A program made the position numbers and the translations under genes. The notes below the pieces were generated by a model, which had not been told where the DNA came from, ran no database searches, and was given only the letters and a program-made list of their open reading frames with translations. A stretch of DNA of 64,000 nucleotides from Pseudomonas monteilii NBRC 103158 = DSM 14164 (GTDB lineage Bacteria > Pseudomonadota > Gammaproteobacteria > Pseudomonadales > Pseudomonadaceae): assembly GCF_000730605.1 (NCBI RefSeq), contig NZ_BBIS01000003.1, forward strand, positions 124,001-188,000. The letters run 5' to 3'. Below are positions 1 to 9,033 of the stretch, piece after piece (the first letter of the stretch is position 1; every line of letters starts with the position of its first letter).

Positions 1-1708
1 GAGCCTGGAGTTGAACCGCCTGAAGGGTGATTTCAGCTTTGATTTCGACAAAGGCCTGAGCGGCAAGGGCATCAGCCTGCAAGCCTTCGGCAAGCCGGTA
101 ACGGCGCAAATCACTGCTGAAGGCCAGGCCGGCCAGATGCAGACCCGCATTAATGCCAATGGCCAGGTGTCGCTCAAGGCGTTGACCGAATGGCTGCAGT
201 TCAAGCAGGCCCTACCGGCCTCCGGCGACTTGCCTTACCAGCTACAGGTCAACCTGGGTAGCCGGGAAAACAGCCTGAGCGTCACTTCCAACCTCAAGGG
301 CCTGGCAATCGACCTGCCGGCACCGTTCGGCAAAGCGGTGGCGGATACCCGCGACAGCCGTTTCAGCATGAACCTGCAGGGGGCGGAGCGTCGCTTCGAT
401 GCCGCCTACACCGACCTTGCCCGCTTTGCTTATGCCGCGCCGGCCGACGCACTGGCCCAGGGGCGCGGTGAGTTGTTGCTGGGCGCCGGTAACGCTCAAG
501 TGCCGGCCGGTCAAGGCCTGCGGATACGTGGCCGCCTGGAGGCTTTGGACCTGGCACCTTGGCAAGAGCAGGCAGCGCGCCTGGCGGGCGACGACCCCGG
601 TGGCAGCGCGCGGCAAAACCTGCAAAGCGTAGACCTGAGCATTGGCCAGTTGAAAGCCTTTGGCATGGACCTGAATCAGGCAGTGGTGAGGCTGGCACGA
701 GGCGGTCAGGCTTGGGACCTGCGCCTTGACAGCAAGGAAGTGATAGGTAACGCACGCGTGCCGGATGCCAAAGGATCGCCCATGGTGGTGCGCATGCAAA
801 CCTTGCGTTTGCCGGCGGCCGACCCTGCCCAGGCGCAAGCTGAGGATGGCCCCGATCCGCTGGCCTCGTTCGACCCGCGCAAGGTCCCGGCGCTGGACCT
901 GAGCATCGACAAGCTGTACCGCGGCGACGACTTGTTCGGCAGTGCCTCGATCAAGTTGCGACCCACCGCGCGTGGTGTTAGCGCCCGTGATATCGACCTC
1001 GACTTCAAAGGCCTGCGTATCGACGGCGGCGGTGGCTGGGAAGGCGAAACGGGTAAGACCAGCAGCTGGTACAAAGGGCGCCTGGACGGTAAGAACCTGG
1101 CCGATGTACTCAAGGCCTGGGGCTTTGCCCCGACCGTGACCAGCCGCGATTTCCGCCTGGATGTGGATGGCCGCTGGCCGGGTTCGCCGGCTGCGGTCGG
1201 GCTGGAGCGCTTCTCGGGCAGCATGGACGCGGCACTGCGTACCGGCCAGTTCGTCGAGGTTGAAGGCAGCGCCCAGGCGTTGCGGGTATTCGGCCTGCTC
1301 AACTTCAACTCCATTGGCCGACGCCTGCGTCTGGACTTCTCCGACCTGTTCGAGAAAGGCCTGGCCTATGACCGGGTCAAGGGCCTGCTGGTGGCCAGTG
1401 ACGGGGTGTATGTGACCCGCGAGCCCATCAGCGTGACCGGCCCGTCGAGCAATTTCGAGCTGGATGGGACCCTGGACATGGTGCGCGACCGGATTGATGC
1501 CAATCTGCAGGTCAGCCTGCCGGTGACCAACAACCTGCCGCTGGCGGCACTGATTGTCGGCGCGCCGGCTGTAGGTGGCGCCTTGTTCCTGGTCGATCGG
1601 TTGATCGGTGACCGTGTTTCGCGCTTTGCCAGTGTGCACTACCGTGTCGAAGGACCGGTTAAAGAGCCTAGAATCACCTTTGTGAAACCTTTCGAGAAAT
1701 CCCGCTAG
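1..1708 (+). CDS. yhdP: YhdP family AsmA-like protein, C-terminal part
   Basis: The frame is open from the first bases of the window, so the gene begins upstream and only about 568 C-terminal residues are visible; the family is usually about 1200-1300 residues. The visible part is AsmA-like beta-rich repeat sequence ending in the hydrophobic stretch NLPLAALIVGAPAVGGALF and the tail EGPVKEPRITFVKPF, typical of the YhdP/DUF3971 C-terminus. Family knowledge: YhdP is an inner-membrane-anchored bridge-like protein that moves phospholipid to the outer membrane. The stop lies 8 bases before the next gene, so the two are probably cotranscribed. The identification rests on family resemblance, not alignment. 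Confidence 0.8.
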   Translation, partial: SLELNRLKGDFSFDFDKGLSGKGISLQAFGKPVTAQITAEGQAGQMQTRINANGQVSLKALTEWLQFKQALPASGDLPYQLQVNLGSRENSLSVTSNLKGLAIDLPAPFGKAVADTRDSRFSMNLQGAERRFDAAYTDLARFAYAAPADALAQGRGELLLGAGNAQVPAGQGLRIRGRLEALDLAPWQEQAARLAGDDPGGSARQNLQSVDLSIGQLKAFGMDLNQAVVRLARGGQAWDLRLDSKEVIGNARVPDAKGSPMVVRMQTLRLPAADPAQAQAEDGPDPLASFDPRKVPALDLSIDKLYRGDDLFGSASIKLRPTARGVSARDIDLDFKGLRIDGGGGWEGETGKTSSWYKGRLDGKNLADVLKAWGFAPTVTSRDFRLDVDGRWPGSPAAVGLERFSGSMDAALRTGQFVEVEGSAQALRVFGLLNFNSIGRRLRLDFSDLFEKGLAYDRVKGLLVASDGVYVTREPISVTGPSSNFELDGTLDMVRDRIDANLQVSLPVTNNLPLAALIVGAPAVGGALFLVDRLIGDRVSRFASVHYRVEGPVKEPRITFVKPFEKSR

Positions 1709-1716
1709 GAGTGCCC

Positions 1717-2568
1717 ATGAAGGCAGCGGTAATCCAGATGGTCAGCCAGGACGATGTGCTGGACAACCTGCAACGTGCCGGTGCCCTGTTGGAGCAGGCC
1801 GCGATGGGCGGCGCACGGCTGGCCGTGCTGCCAGAAAATTTCGCTGCCATGGGCCGTAAGGATGCCGCTGCCATCGGCCGTGCCGAAGCGTTGGGTGAAG
1901 GGCCGATCCTGCCATGGTTGAAACGCACCGCCCGTGACCTCAAGTTATGGATTGTTGCCGGTACCTTGCCCTTGCCACCGGTCGGCCAGCCCGAGGCCAA
2001 GGCCCATGCCTGCTCGCTGTTGATCGATGAACACGGCGAGGTCGCGGCACGTTATGACAAGCTGCACCTGTTTGACGTGGATGTTGCCGACAACCGTGGC
2101 CGTTACCGTGAGTCGGACGACTACGCCCATGGTGCTCAGGTGGTGGTGGCTGATACGCCGGTCGGGCGGCTGGGGTTGAGCGTGTGCTACGACTTGCGCT
2201 TCCCCGAGCTGTACAGCGCACTGCGTGCTGCCGGCGCGGAGCTGATCACTGCGCCGGCTGCCTTTACGGCAGTGACAGGCGCGGCCCATTGGGAGGTACT
2301 GGTACGCGCCCGAGCCATCGAGACCCAGTGCTACCTGCTGGCTGCGGCGCAGGGAGGCACCCACCCAGGCCCACGGGAAACCCATGGGCATGCGGCGATT
2401 GTCGACCCTTGGGGGCGCATCGTTGCAGAACAGGCGCAAGGCGAAGCGGTACTGCTTGCCGAGCGCGACATTGAAGAACAAGCGTCCATTCGGGCGCGCA
2501 TGCCGGTGGTATCGCACCGGCGCTTTTTCTCGCAGGGCGCGTTGCGGCCTGCGCACACCGCGGAGTGA
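1717..2568 (+). CDS. carbon-nitrogen hydrolase, Nit1-type (deaminated glutathione amidase-like)
   Basis: A 283-residue nitrilase-superfamily hydrolase. The catalytic triad is readable: Glu40 in LPENF, Lys115 in [10 protein letters not shown] and Cys157 in [10 protein letters not shown]. The motif KLHLFDVD and the length fit the Nit1/YbeM group, which repairs deaminated glutathione; that substrate is inferred from family. ATG at 1717 is preferred over the in-frame GTG at 1711 because it gives the usual MKAAVIQM start and sits 8 bases behind AGGAG. The gene lies between yhdP and tldD with very short gaps (8 and 2 bases), so it is very likely in one operon with them. Confidence 0.88.
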   Translation: MKAAVIQMVSQDDVLDNLQRAGALLEQAAMGGARLAVLPENFAAMGRKDAAAIGRAEALGEGPILPWLKRTARDLKLWIVAGTLPLPPVGQPEAKAHACSLLIDEHGEVAARYDKLHLFDVDVADNRGRYRESDDYAHGAQVVVADTPVGRLGLSVCYDLRFPELYSALRAAGAELITAPAAFTAVTGAAHWEVLVRARAIETQCYLLAAAQGGTHPGPRETHGHAAIVDPWGRIVAEQAQGEAVLLAERDIEEQASIRARMPVVSHRRFFSQGALRPAHTAE

Positions 2569-2570
2569 CT

Positions 2571-4010
2571 ATGAGCCAGATGTTATCCACCGTCAGTGAG
2601 CAGCTCCTGGCCCCAGGCGGCTTGACCCTGGACAGCCTGCAGAGCGTGCTGGGTGAGTTGGCTGGCCCCGGCATCGACGCCGCCGACCTGTATTTCCAGG
2701 GCCAGATCTCGGAAACCTGGGCGCTGGAAGATGGCATCGTCAAAGAGGGCAGTTTCAACCTCGACCAGGGCGTGGGCGTGCGTGCCCAGTCCGGTGAAAA
2801 GACCGGGTTCGCCTACAGCAATGCAATCAACCTCGAGGCGCTGACCTCGGCGGCGCGCGCCGCCCGTTCCATTTCCCGTGCCGGTCAAAACGGAACGGTG
2901 CAGGCCTTCCGCAGCCAGGACGTCACAGCCCTGTATGCGGCAGACAACCCGCTGGATGTACTGAGCCGTGCGGAAAAGGTCGAACTGCTCAAGCGTGTCG
3001 ACGCCGCCACCCGTGCCCTGGACCCGCGAATTCAGCAGGTCAGTGTGAGCATGGCCGGGGTTTGGGAGCGTATCCTGATTGCGGCGGCCGATGGCAGCCT
3101 GGCTGCCGACGTGCGTCCGCTGGTGCGCTTCAACGTCAGCGTCATCGTCGAGCAGAACGGCCGGCGCGAACGCGGCGGGCAGGGTGGTGGTGGGCGTACC
3201 GACTACCGCTTCTTCACTGAAGAGCGCGTGATGGGCTATGCCCGTGAAGCGCTGCGTCAGGCCCTGGTGAACCTGGAAGCGATTCCGGCTCCGGCCGGTA
3301 CCTTGCCGGTGGTGTTGGGTTCGGGGTGGTCGGGTGTGCTGTTGCACGAGGCTGTCGGCCATGGCCTGGAAGGTGACTTCAACCGCAAGGGCAGTTCGGC
3401 TTTCAGCGGCCGTATCGGCGAGAAAGTGGCATCGAGCCTGTGCACCATCGTTGACGATGGCACGCTTGAGGGCCGCCGTGGTTCGCTGAGCGTCGATGAC
3501 GAAGGTACCCCGACCGAGTGCACCACGTTGATCGAGAACGGGGTGCTCAAGGGCTACATGCAGGACAAGCTGAACGCACGCCTGATGGGCATGGCGGTGA
3601 CCGGTAACGGGCGCCGCGAATCCTACGCACACCTGCCGATGCCACGCATGACCAATACCTACATGCGGGCTGGCGAAAGCGATCCGCAAGAAATCATTGC
3701 ATCGGTGAAAAAAGGGATCTACTGCGCCAATCTGGGCGGCGGCCAGGTGGACATCACCAGCGGCAAGTTCGTGTTCTCGACCAGTGAGGCCTACCTGATC
3801 GAAGACGGCAAGATTACTGCACCTGTGAAAGGCGCAACCCTGATCGGCAATGGTCCTGAGGCGATGAGCCGGGTGTCGATGGTCGGTAACGACCTGGCGC
3901 TGGACAGCGGAGTGGGCACATGCGGCAAGGACGGGCAGTCGGTGCCGGTGGGGGTAGGGCAGCCTACCTTGAAGCTGGATGCGATTACCGTGGGCGGTAC
4001 CGGGGCGTGA
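2571..4010 (+). CDS. tldD: metalloprotease TldD
   Basis: A 479-residue protein of the TldD/PmbA family. A zinc-binding HEAVGH motif lies near residue 260 in [13 protein letters not shown], as expected for the catalytic TldD subunit. Family knowledge: TldD works with TldE (PmbA) in degrading small unfolded peptides and in maturing microcin B17 and CcdA in E. coli. The ATG at 2571 is chosen over GTG 2565 because it gives the canonical MSQ start just after the stop of the amidase gene. The partner pmbA is 670 bases downstream on the same strand, with darP inserted in opposite orientation. Confidence 0.95.
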   Translation: MSQMLSTVSEQLLAPGGLTLDSLQSVLGELAGPGIDAADLYFQGQISETWALEDGIVKEGSFNLDQGVGVRAQSGEKTGFAYSNAINLEALTSAARAARSISRAGQNGTVQAFRSQDVTALYAADNPLDVLSRAEKVELLKRVDAATRALDPRIQQVSVSMAGVWERILIAAADGSLAADVRPLVRFNVSVIVEQNGRRERGGQGGGGRTDYRFFTEERVMGYAREALRQALVNLEAIPAPAGTLPVVLGSGWSGVLLHEAVGHGLEGDFNRKGSSAFSGRIGEKVASSLCTIVDDGTLEGRRGSLSVDDEGTPTECTTLIENGVLKGYMQDKLNARLMGMAVTGNGRRESYAHLPMPRMTNTYMRAGESDPQEIIASVKKGIYCANLGGGQVDITSGKFVFSTSEAYLIEDGKITAPVKGATLIGNGPEAMSRVSMVGNDLALDSGVGTCGKDGQSVPVGVGQPTLKLDAITVGGTGA

Positions 4011-4016
4011 TGGCTT

Positions 4017-4041
4017 TTGGGGGCCGCAAAGCGGCCCCCAA
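4017..4041. terminator. convergent hairpin between tldD and darP
   Basis: Perfect 11-bp stem (4017-4027 with 4031-4041) with a 3-base AAA loop, placed between the convergent 3' ends of tldD and darP. Neither strand has a real T-tract after the stem, so a rho-independent role is plausible but not proven; mRNA end protection is the alternative. Confidence 0.55.
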
Positions 4042-4045
4042 GGGG

Positions 4046-4567
4046 TCAGCGCAACCCGCGCTGCAACTCGTCGAGGTCGCGGATGTACTTGAACACCTTG
4101 CGCGCAGCGGCAGGTGGCTTGTTCCGGGCCTTTTCGTGTTGAGCATGGCGCACCAGCGAACGCATTTGCTGGCGATCGGTTTCGGGGTACTCGTTGACGA
4201 AACGCTCGAGGTCTTCGTCGTTACCGTCGATCAGCCGGTCACGCCAGCGCTCCAGGTTGTGGAATCGCTCGTTGTACTGGCGAGTCGAGCTGTCCATCTG
4301 TTCGAGCAAGGCGTGGATGGCATCCAGGTCCTGTACGCGCATCAGCTTGCCGACGAACGACATGTGGCGCTTACGGGCGCCATGAGCGGTGTGCTTGCTG
4401 GCTTCAGCCAGTGCTTTGCGCAGCTCGTCGGTCAACGGCAGGCGTGCCAGGGTATCGGCCTTGAGCGTGGTCAGGCGCTCGCCAAGTTCGACCAGCGCAT
4501 GCAGTTCGCGCTTGATCTGGGTTTTGCTTTTTTCGCCGTCGAAGGCGTCGTCGTTTGAATCAACCAT
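4046..4567 (-). CDS. darP: dual-action ribosomal maturation protein DarP (YjgA)
   Basis: A 173-residue, highly charged helical protein opening with [21 protein letters not shown] and carrying the RERMSF-like and ERWRDRLI helices typical of the YjgA/DUF615 family. Family knowledge: it associates with late 50S precursors and supports peptidyl-transferase centre maturation. It sits alone on the minus strand between tldD and pmbA, an arrangement I know from other pseudomonads. The length matches the family, and the start ATG (4565-4567) gives the usual acidic N-terminus. Confidence 0.88.
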   Translation of the reverse strand: MVDSNDDAFDGEKSKTQIKRELHALVELGERLTTLKADTLARLPLTDELRKALAEASKHTAHGARKRHMSFVGKLMRVQDLDAIHALLEQMDSSTRQYNERFHNLERWRDRLIDGNDEDLERFVNEYPETDRQQMRSLVRHAQHEKARNKPPAAARKVFKYIRDLDELQRGLR

Positions 4568-4675
4568 GGTGGCAGTCCGCTAGAAATCGCCGCCATGATA
4601 ACCAGTCGGGGGCCGCTTGTCCGGCCCGGTCGTAGAATGACCCTCGCCGAACGCAGAATTTGAGTGGAGAGAACC

Positions 4676-6022
4676 ATGAGTGCAGTCCAGAGCGTAGGTC
4701 CGAAAGACCTGCCAGCATTGCAGGAGCAGGTCGAGGCAATCATCGCCGAGGCTCGCCGCCAAGGGGCCAGTGCCTGCGAAGTGGCCGTGTCGCTGGAGCA
4801 GGGCCTGTCCACCACGGTACGCCAGCGTGAGGTCGAGACCGTTGAGTTCAATCGCGACCAGGGCTTTGGCATTACCCTCTACGTTGGCCAGCGCAAAGGT
4901 TCGGCCAGCACTTCGGCCAGTGGCCCGGACGCGATCCGCGAAACCGTCGCTGCGGCGTTGGCCATTGCCAAGCATACTTCCGAGGACGAATGCTCGGGCC
5001 TTGCGGACGCCGCGTTGATGGCCCGGGACATCCCGGACCTGGACCTTTATCACGACTGGGACATTGAGCCCGAGAAGGCCATCGAGATGGCCCTGGCCTG
5101 CGAGGCTGCGGCGTTCGATGCCGACCCGCGCATCCTCAATGCCGATGGCACCACCCTCAATACCCACCAGGGCTGCCGCGTGTATGGCAACAGCCATGGC
5201 TTCATCGGGGGCTACGCTTCGACCCGGCACAGCCTGAGCTGCGTCATGATCGCCGAAGGCGACGGCCAGATGCAGCGCGACTATTGGTATGACGTAAACC
5301 GCCAAGGCAACCTGCTCGCCGATCCGCGCAGTATCGGTGTACGCGCTGCCCAGCGTGCCGCCAGCCGCCTGGGCGCGCGCCCGGTGCCCACTTGCGAGGT
5401 GCCGGTGCTGTTTTCCGCCGAGCTGGCCGGCGGCCTGTTCGGCAGCTTCCTCTCGGCCATTTCCGGCGGCAATCTTTACCGCAAATCGTCATTCCTTGAA
5501 GGGACCATTGGCCAGCGCCTGTTCCCCTCCTGGCTAACCCTCGACGAGCGCCCGCACATTCCGCGAGCGCTGGGCAGCGCCGCATTCGATGGTGACGGCC
5601 TGGCCACCTATGCCAAGCCGTTCGTCGACAAAGGCGAGCTGGTGTCGTACCTGCTGGGCACGTATTCCGGGCGCAAGCTGGGCTTGCCAAGTACTGCCAA
5701 CGCCGGTGGCGTGCATAACCTGTACGTCAGCCATGGTGTCGAAGACCAGGCAGCACTGATCCGCCGCATGGGCCGTGGCCTGCTGGTCACCGAGCTGATG
5801 GGGCATGGCCTGAACATGGTGACCGGGGATTATTCCCGTGGTGCGGCAGGCTTCTGGGTTGAGAACGGCGAGATCCAGCACGCGGTGCAGGAAGTGACCA
5901 TTGCCGGCAATATGAAGGACATGTTCCAGCAAATTGTCGCGATCGGGAGTGATCTCGAAACCCGTAGCAACATTCACACGGGTTCTGTACTGATTGAGCG
6001 AATGACTGTAGCGGGTAGCTGA
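4676..6022 (+). CDS. pmbA: metalloprotease accessory subunit PmbA/TldE
   Basis: A 448-residue TldD/PmbA family member. The N-terminal half carries the paired-protease fold sequence (EVAVSLEQGLSTTVRQREVE) and the C-terminal half has GLLVTELMGHGLNMVTGDYSRGAAGFWVENGE. The HExxxH zinc motif of TldD is absent, as expected for TldE. It partners TldD in a heterodimeric peptidase. The ATG at 4676 behind GGAGAG is chosen over an in-frame GTG at 4664. It has its own upstream region because darP separates it from tldD, and it ends at a good terminator. Confidence 0.93.
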   Translation: MSAVQSVGPKDLPALQEQVEAIIAEARRQGASACEVAVSLEQGLSTTVRQREVETVEFNRDQGFGITLYVGQRKGSASTSASGPDAIRETVAAALAIAKHTSEDECSGLADAALMARDIPDLDLYHDWDIEPEKAIEMALACEAAAFDADPRILNADGTTLNTHQGCRVYGNSHGFIGGYASTRHSLSCVMIAEGDGQMQRDYWYDVNRQGNLLADPRSIGVRAAQRAASRLGARPVPTCEVPVLFSAELAGGLFGSFLSAISGGNLYRKSSFLEGTIGQRLFPSWLTLDERPHIPRALGSAAFDGDGLATYAKPFVDKGELVSYLLGTYSGRKLGLPSTANAGGVHNLYVSHGVEDQAALIRRMGRGLLVTELMGHGLNMVTGDYSRGAAGFWVENGEIQHAVQEVTIAGNMKDMFQQIVAIGSDLETRSNIHTGSVLIERMTVAGS

Positions 6023-6052
6023 TTCGTTCCAGATACCTTGGCAATTCAGAAG

Positions 6053-6076
6053 ACCCGGCCCTGCGCCGGGTTTTTT
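6053..6076 (+). terminator. rho-independent terminator after pmbA
   Basis: 7-bp GC-rich stem (6053-6059 with 6065-6071), 5-base loop, followed by TTTTTT. It lies 31 bases after the pmbA stop and insulates pmbA from the fagA promoter region. Confidence 0.85.
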
Positions 6077-6117
6077 GTTTCATCACCTTTTTCTTGAAGT
6101 GATTCTGTTTATCACTT

Positions 6118-6136
6118 AATAATGAATATCATTATC
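6118..6136 (+). promoter_or_regulatory. Fur box in front of fagA-fumC-orfX-sodA
   Basis: The 19 bases AATAATGAATATCATTATC match the Fur consensus GATAATGATAATCATTATC at 16 positions. It ends 13 bases before the first fagA start codon, so bound Fe-Fur would cover the promoter or transcript start. This matches the known iron-repressed fag operon of P. aeruginosa. Confidence 0.88.
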
Positions 6137-6149
6137 CAGTAACCCGGCG

Positions 6150-6551
6150 ATGATGTTCATGAAACCCGTCCTCCGCGAACTGCCCTACCTGGAAAACTGG
6201 CGCTGGCTCAGCCGGCGCATCCGCTGTGCGCTCGAACCCGACGAGCCACGCCTGATCGAGCATTACCTGGCCGAGGGCCGCTATCTGGTGTGCTGCACCG
6301 AAACCTCGCCATGGACGGTGGCACTGACCTCCTTGCGCCTGTTACTGGATACCGCCCGCGACCGCATGCTGCCCTGGCATTGGCGCTGCCTGTGCCTGGA
6401 CCAGGCCTGGCGCCCCTTGCTGGACCTGCGCAATCTCGATCGCCAGGAACAGAACCAGCGCTGGCAGCCCTACGCCCTGCAGTTGGCCAATTGCCGCCTG
6501 CTGCCGTCGATTTCCCCCGATGAACTGATGCAAGGATTTGATGATGAGTGA
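6150..6551 (+). CDS. fagA: Fur-associated gene product FagA
   Basis: A 133-residue protein (130 if the third ATG, 6159, is used) with the pseudomonad FagA pattern: NWRWLSRRIRCALEP, DEPRLIEHYLAEGRYLVCCTETSPW and LPWHWRCLCLDQAWRPL. It is the first gene of fagA-fumC-orfX-sodA and lies immediately behind a strong Fur box, so it should be made under iron starvation. Its biochemical role is unknown. Three clustered in-frame ATGs (6150, 6153, 6159) make the exact start uncertain, and no strong ribosome site precedes them. The stop overlaps the start of fumC, suggesting translational coupling. No signal peptide or membrane segment is seen. Confidence 0.85.
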   Translation: MMFMKPVLRELPYLENWRWLSRRIRCALEPDEPRLIEHYLAEGRYLVCCTETSPWTVALTSLRLLLDTARDRMLPWHWRCLCLDQAWRPLLDLRNLDRQEQNQRWQPYALQLANCRLLPSISPDELMQGFDDE

Positions 6552-7920
6552 TACCCGTATCGAGCGTGACAGCATGGGCGAACTGCAGGTGCCGGCCAAG
6601 GCCCTGTACGGTGCCCAGACCCAGCGCGCGGTCGACAACTTCCCGGTCAGCGGCCAGCGCATGCCGGCCCAGTTCATTCGCGCGCTGTTGCTGGCCAAGG
6701 CGGCTGCCGCCAAGGCCAACGTCGAGCTGGAGCAATTGTCTGCCGCGCAGGGCAATGCCATCGTCAAGGCGGTCGAGCAACTGCTGGCCGAGGACTTCAT
6801 CCAGCATTTCCCGGTAGATGTGTTCCAGACCGGCTCCGGCACCAGCTCGAACATGAACGCCAACGAGGTGATCGCCACCCTGGCCAGCCGTGTACTGGGT
6901 GATGCGGTGAACGCCAACGACCACGTCAACTGTGGCCAGAGCAGCAACGACATCATCCCGACCACCATTCACGTCAGTGCTGCACTGGCCCTGAACGAAC
7001 AACTGCTTCCGGCCCTGAGCCACCTGGTGCAGGTGATCGAGACCAAGTCGGTGCAGGTGCATCAGTACGTGAAAACCGGCCGTACCCACTTGATGGACGC
7101 CATGCCGGTGCGCATGAGCCAGGTGCTGGATGGCTGGGCCGCGCAGATCAACGCTGCCAAGGCGCACATCGAAGCGACCCTGCCGAGCTTGCAGGCGCTG
7201 GCCCAAGGTGGCACTGCCGTGGGTACCGGCATCAACGCCCACCCACAGTTCGCGGCCGGTTTCGCCCGCCAGCTCAGCGGCCTGACCCAGGTCGAGTTCA
7301 CCCCGGGCCAGAACCTGTTCGCCCTGATCGGCTCGCAAGACACTGCCGTGGCGCTGTCTGGCCAGCTCAAGACCACTGCCGTGGCGCTGATGAAGATCGC
7401 CAACGACCTGCGCTGGATGAACTCCGGCCCGCTCGCCGGCCTGGGCGAAATCGAGCTGCAAGGCCTGCAACCGGGCTCTTCGATCATGCCTGGCAAGGTC
7501 AACCCGGTGATTCCTGAGGCCACCGCCATGGTTGCTGCCCAGGTGATCGGCAACGACGCCACCATCGCTGTCGCTGGCCAGTCCGGCAACTTCGAGCTGA
7601 ACGTGATGCTGCCGGTGATCGCCCGCAACCTGCTGGAAAGCATCGAGCTGATGGCCAACGTCAGCCGTCTGCTGGCCGACAAGGCCATCGCCACGTTCAA
7701 GGTCAACGAGGGCAAGCTCAAGGAAGCTCTGGCGCGCAACCCGATTCTGGTCACTGCGCTGAACCCGATTATCGGCTACCTCAAGGCCGCCGAAATCGCC
7801 AAGACCGCCTACAAGCAGGGGCGCCCGATCATCGACGTGGCGCTGGAACACACCGACCTGTCGCGCGACCAGCTGGAAGCACTGCTGGACCCGGAAAAAC
7901 TCACCGCTGGCGGTATCTGA
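6544..7920 (+). CDS. fumC: class II fumarate hydratase
   Basis: A 458-residue iron-independent fumarase that interconverts fumarate and L-malate in the TCA cycle. The superfamily signature GSSIMPGKVNP is at about residues 311-321, and SGTSSNMNANEV and GRTHLMDAMPVRMSQ are also present. The ATG at 6544 is preferred (MSDTRIERDSMG), with AAGGA 7 bases upstream inside fagA; it overlaps the fagA stop by 8 bases. Replacement of the Fe-S fumarases under iron limitation explains its position behind a Fur box. It is cotranscribed with orfX and sodA. Confidence 0.96.
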   Translation: MSDTRIERDSMGELQVPAKALYGAQTQRAVDNFPVSGQRMPAQFIRALLLAKAAAAKANVELEQLSAAQGNAIVKAVEQLLAEDFIQHFPVDVFQTGSGTSSNMNANEVIATLASRVLGDAVNANDHVNCGQSSNDIIPTTIHVSAALALNEQLLPALSHLVQVIETKSVQVHQYVKTGRTHLMDAMPVRMSQVLDGWAAQINAAKAHIEATLPSLQALAQGGTAVGTGINAHPQFAAGFARQLSGLTQVEFTPGQNLFALIGSQDTAVALSGQLKTTAVALMKIANDLRWMNSGPLAGLGEIELQGLQPGSSIMPGKVNPVIPEATAMVAAQVIGNDATIAVAGQSGNFELNVMLPVIARNLLESIELMANVSRLLADKAIATFKVNEGKLKEALARNPILVTALNPIIGYLKAAEIAKTAYKQGRPIIDVALEHTDLSRDQLEALLDPEKLTAGGI

Positions 7921-7947
7921 CACTGCGTCACCGCTCAGGAGACAACC

Positions 7948-8409
7948 ATGCAGCACTGGAAACGCACTACGGAAACCGCCAACCGCCTGTTCGAACAAGG
8001 CGAGTTGGTCGACGCCCGGGAACACTACCTGCAAGCCCTGGCGCTGGCGCAGGTGCTGTTCGAGCGCTGGCATGACGTCGACGAAGCGGTGGCTGCATTC
8101 GTCATCGCCCATCACAACCTGGCCGACCTGCACCTGCGCCTCAACCAGCCGCACGAGAGCGCCGACTACCTGTGTGCCGCTCACCAGCGGCTGTTGCAGG
8201 CCAGCCAGGAGGCGCGTTTACCCCAAGGGCTGCGTGACGCAGCCCTGGGTCACAGTGGACGCACCTACACCGAGCTGCTGAGTTTTATCGCCGAATACGG
8301 CCAGTACCCACGTACCGAGCGTCTGCTCAATCGCCACGGCCCCGGGGCCAGCGAGCTCGCTGCCCAGCCAGACGTGGCGCCCAGAACCCATGCCTACGGA
8401 ATTCACTGA
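7948..8409 (+). CDS. orfX of the fag operon, TPR-like helical protein of unknown function
   Basis: A 153-residue protein lying between fumC and sodA, exactly where P. aeruginosa has the uncharacterised orfX. Residues 1-90 read as helix pairs of tetratricopeptide type ([25 protein letters not shown], then [22 protein letters not shown]), suggesting a protein-protein interaction scaffold. No signal peptide, cysteine cluster or enzymatic motif is visible. The AGGAG ribosome site at 7937-7941 supports ATG 7948. The stop is one base from sodA. The function is unknown; its place between two iron-sparing enzymes suggests a role in iron starvation or metal handling. Confidence 0.8.
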   Translation: MQHWKRTTETANRLFEQGELVDAREHYLQALALAQVLFERWHDVDEAVAAFVIAHHNLADLHLRLNQPHESADYLCAAHQRLLQASQEARLPQGLRDAALGHSGRTYTELLSFIAEYGQYPRTERLLNRHGPGASELAAQPDVAPRTHAYGIH

Positions 8410-8410
8410 C

Positions 8411-9022
8411 ATGCCGCATACCTTGCCTGCTTTGCCCTACGCCTACGATGCGCTGGAGCCGCACATCGACGCGCAGACCATGGAAATTCACCACACCAAA
8501 CACCATCAGACCTACGTCAACGGCCTTAATGCCGCCATCGAAGGCACCGAATGGGCCGAATGGCCCGTGGAGAAGCTGGTTGGTGCAGTCAAGCAGCTAC
8601 CGGAAAGCCTGCGTGGCGCTGTGACCAACCATGGCGGGGGGCACGCCAACCATAGCCTGTTCTGGACGGTGATGTCGCCGCAAGGTGGTGGTGAGCCACA
8701 CGGCCAGCTGGCGCAGGCCATCACTTCGCAACTGGGTGGTTTCGATGCCTTCAAGGAGGCGTTCACCAAGGCTGCGCTGACCCGCTTTGGCAGCGGCTGG
8801 GCCTGGCTCAGCGTAACGCCGCAGAAAACCCTCGTTGTCGAGAGCAGTGGCAACCAGGACAGCCCGCTGATGCTCGGCAACACGCCAATCCTCGGCCTGG
8901 ACGTGTGGGAACATGCCTACTACCTGAAGTATCAGAACCGTCGTCCGGAATACATCGGTGCCTTCTACAACGTGATTGACTGGGCCGAAGTGGAACGCCG
9001 TTACCTCGAAGCCCTGAAGTGA
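8411..9022 (+). CDS. sodA: superoxide dismutase, Mn type
   Basis: A 203-residue Fe/Mn superoxide dismutase that converts superoxide to peroxide and oxygen in the cytoplasm. Metal ligands are readable: His27 ([11 protein letters not shown]), His81 (ANHSLFW), Asp164 and His168 (DVWEHAY). The [11 protein letters not shown] context and Gln149 in GNQDSPL favour manganese specificity rather than iron. It starts one base after the orfX stop. Induction by iron starvation through the upstream Fur box agrees with its known regulation in P. aeruginosa. Confidence 0.95.
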   Translation: MPHTLPALPYAYDALEPHIDAQTMEIHHTKHHQTYVNGLNAAIEGTEWAEWPVEKLVGAVKQLPESLRGAVTNHGGGHANHSLFWTVMSPQGGGEPHGQLAQAITSQLGGFDAFKEAFTKAALTRFGSGWAWLSVTPQKTLVVESSGNQDSPLMLGNTPILGLDVWEHAYYLKYQNRRPEYIGAFYNVIDWAEVERRYLEALK

Positions 9023-9033
9023 GTCGGACCGGT

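Noticed and set aside
6208..8184. 658-codon minus-strand open frame across fagA-fumC-orfX
   Set aside because: It is a high-GC shadow of the clearly coding plus strand; composition is low-complexity (V/G/H/Q-rich) and without domain features.
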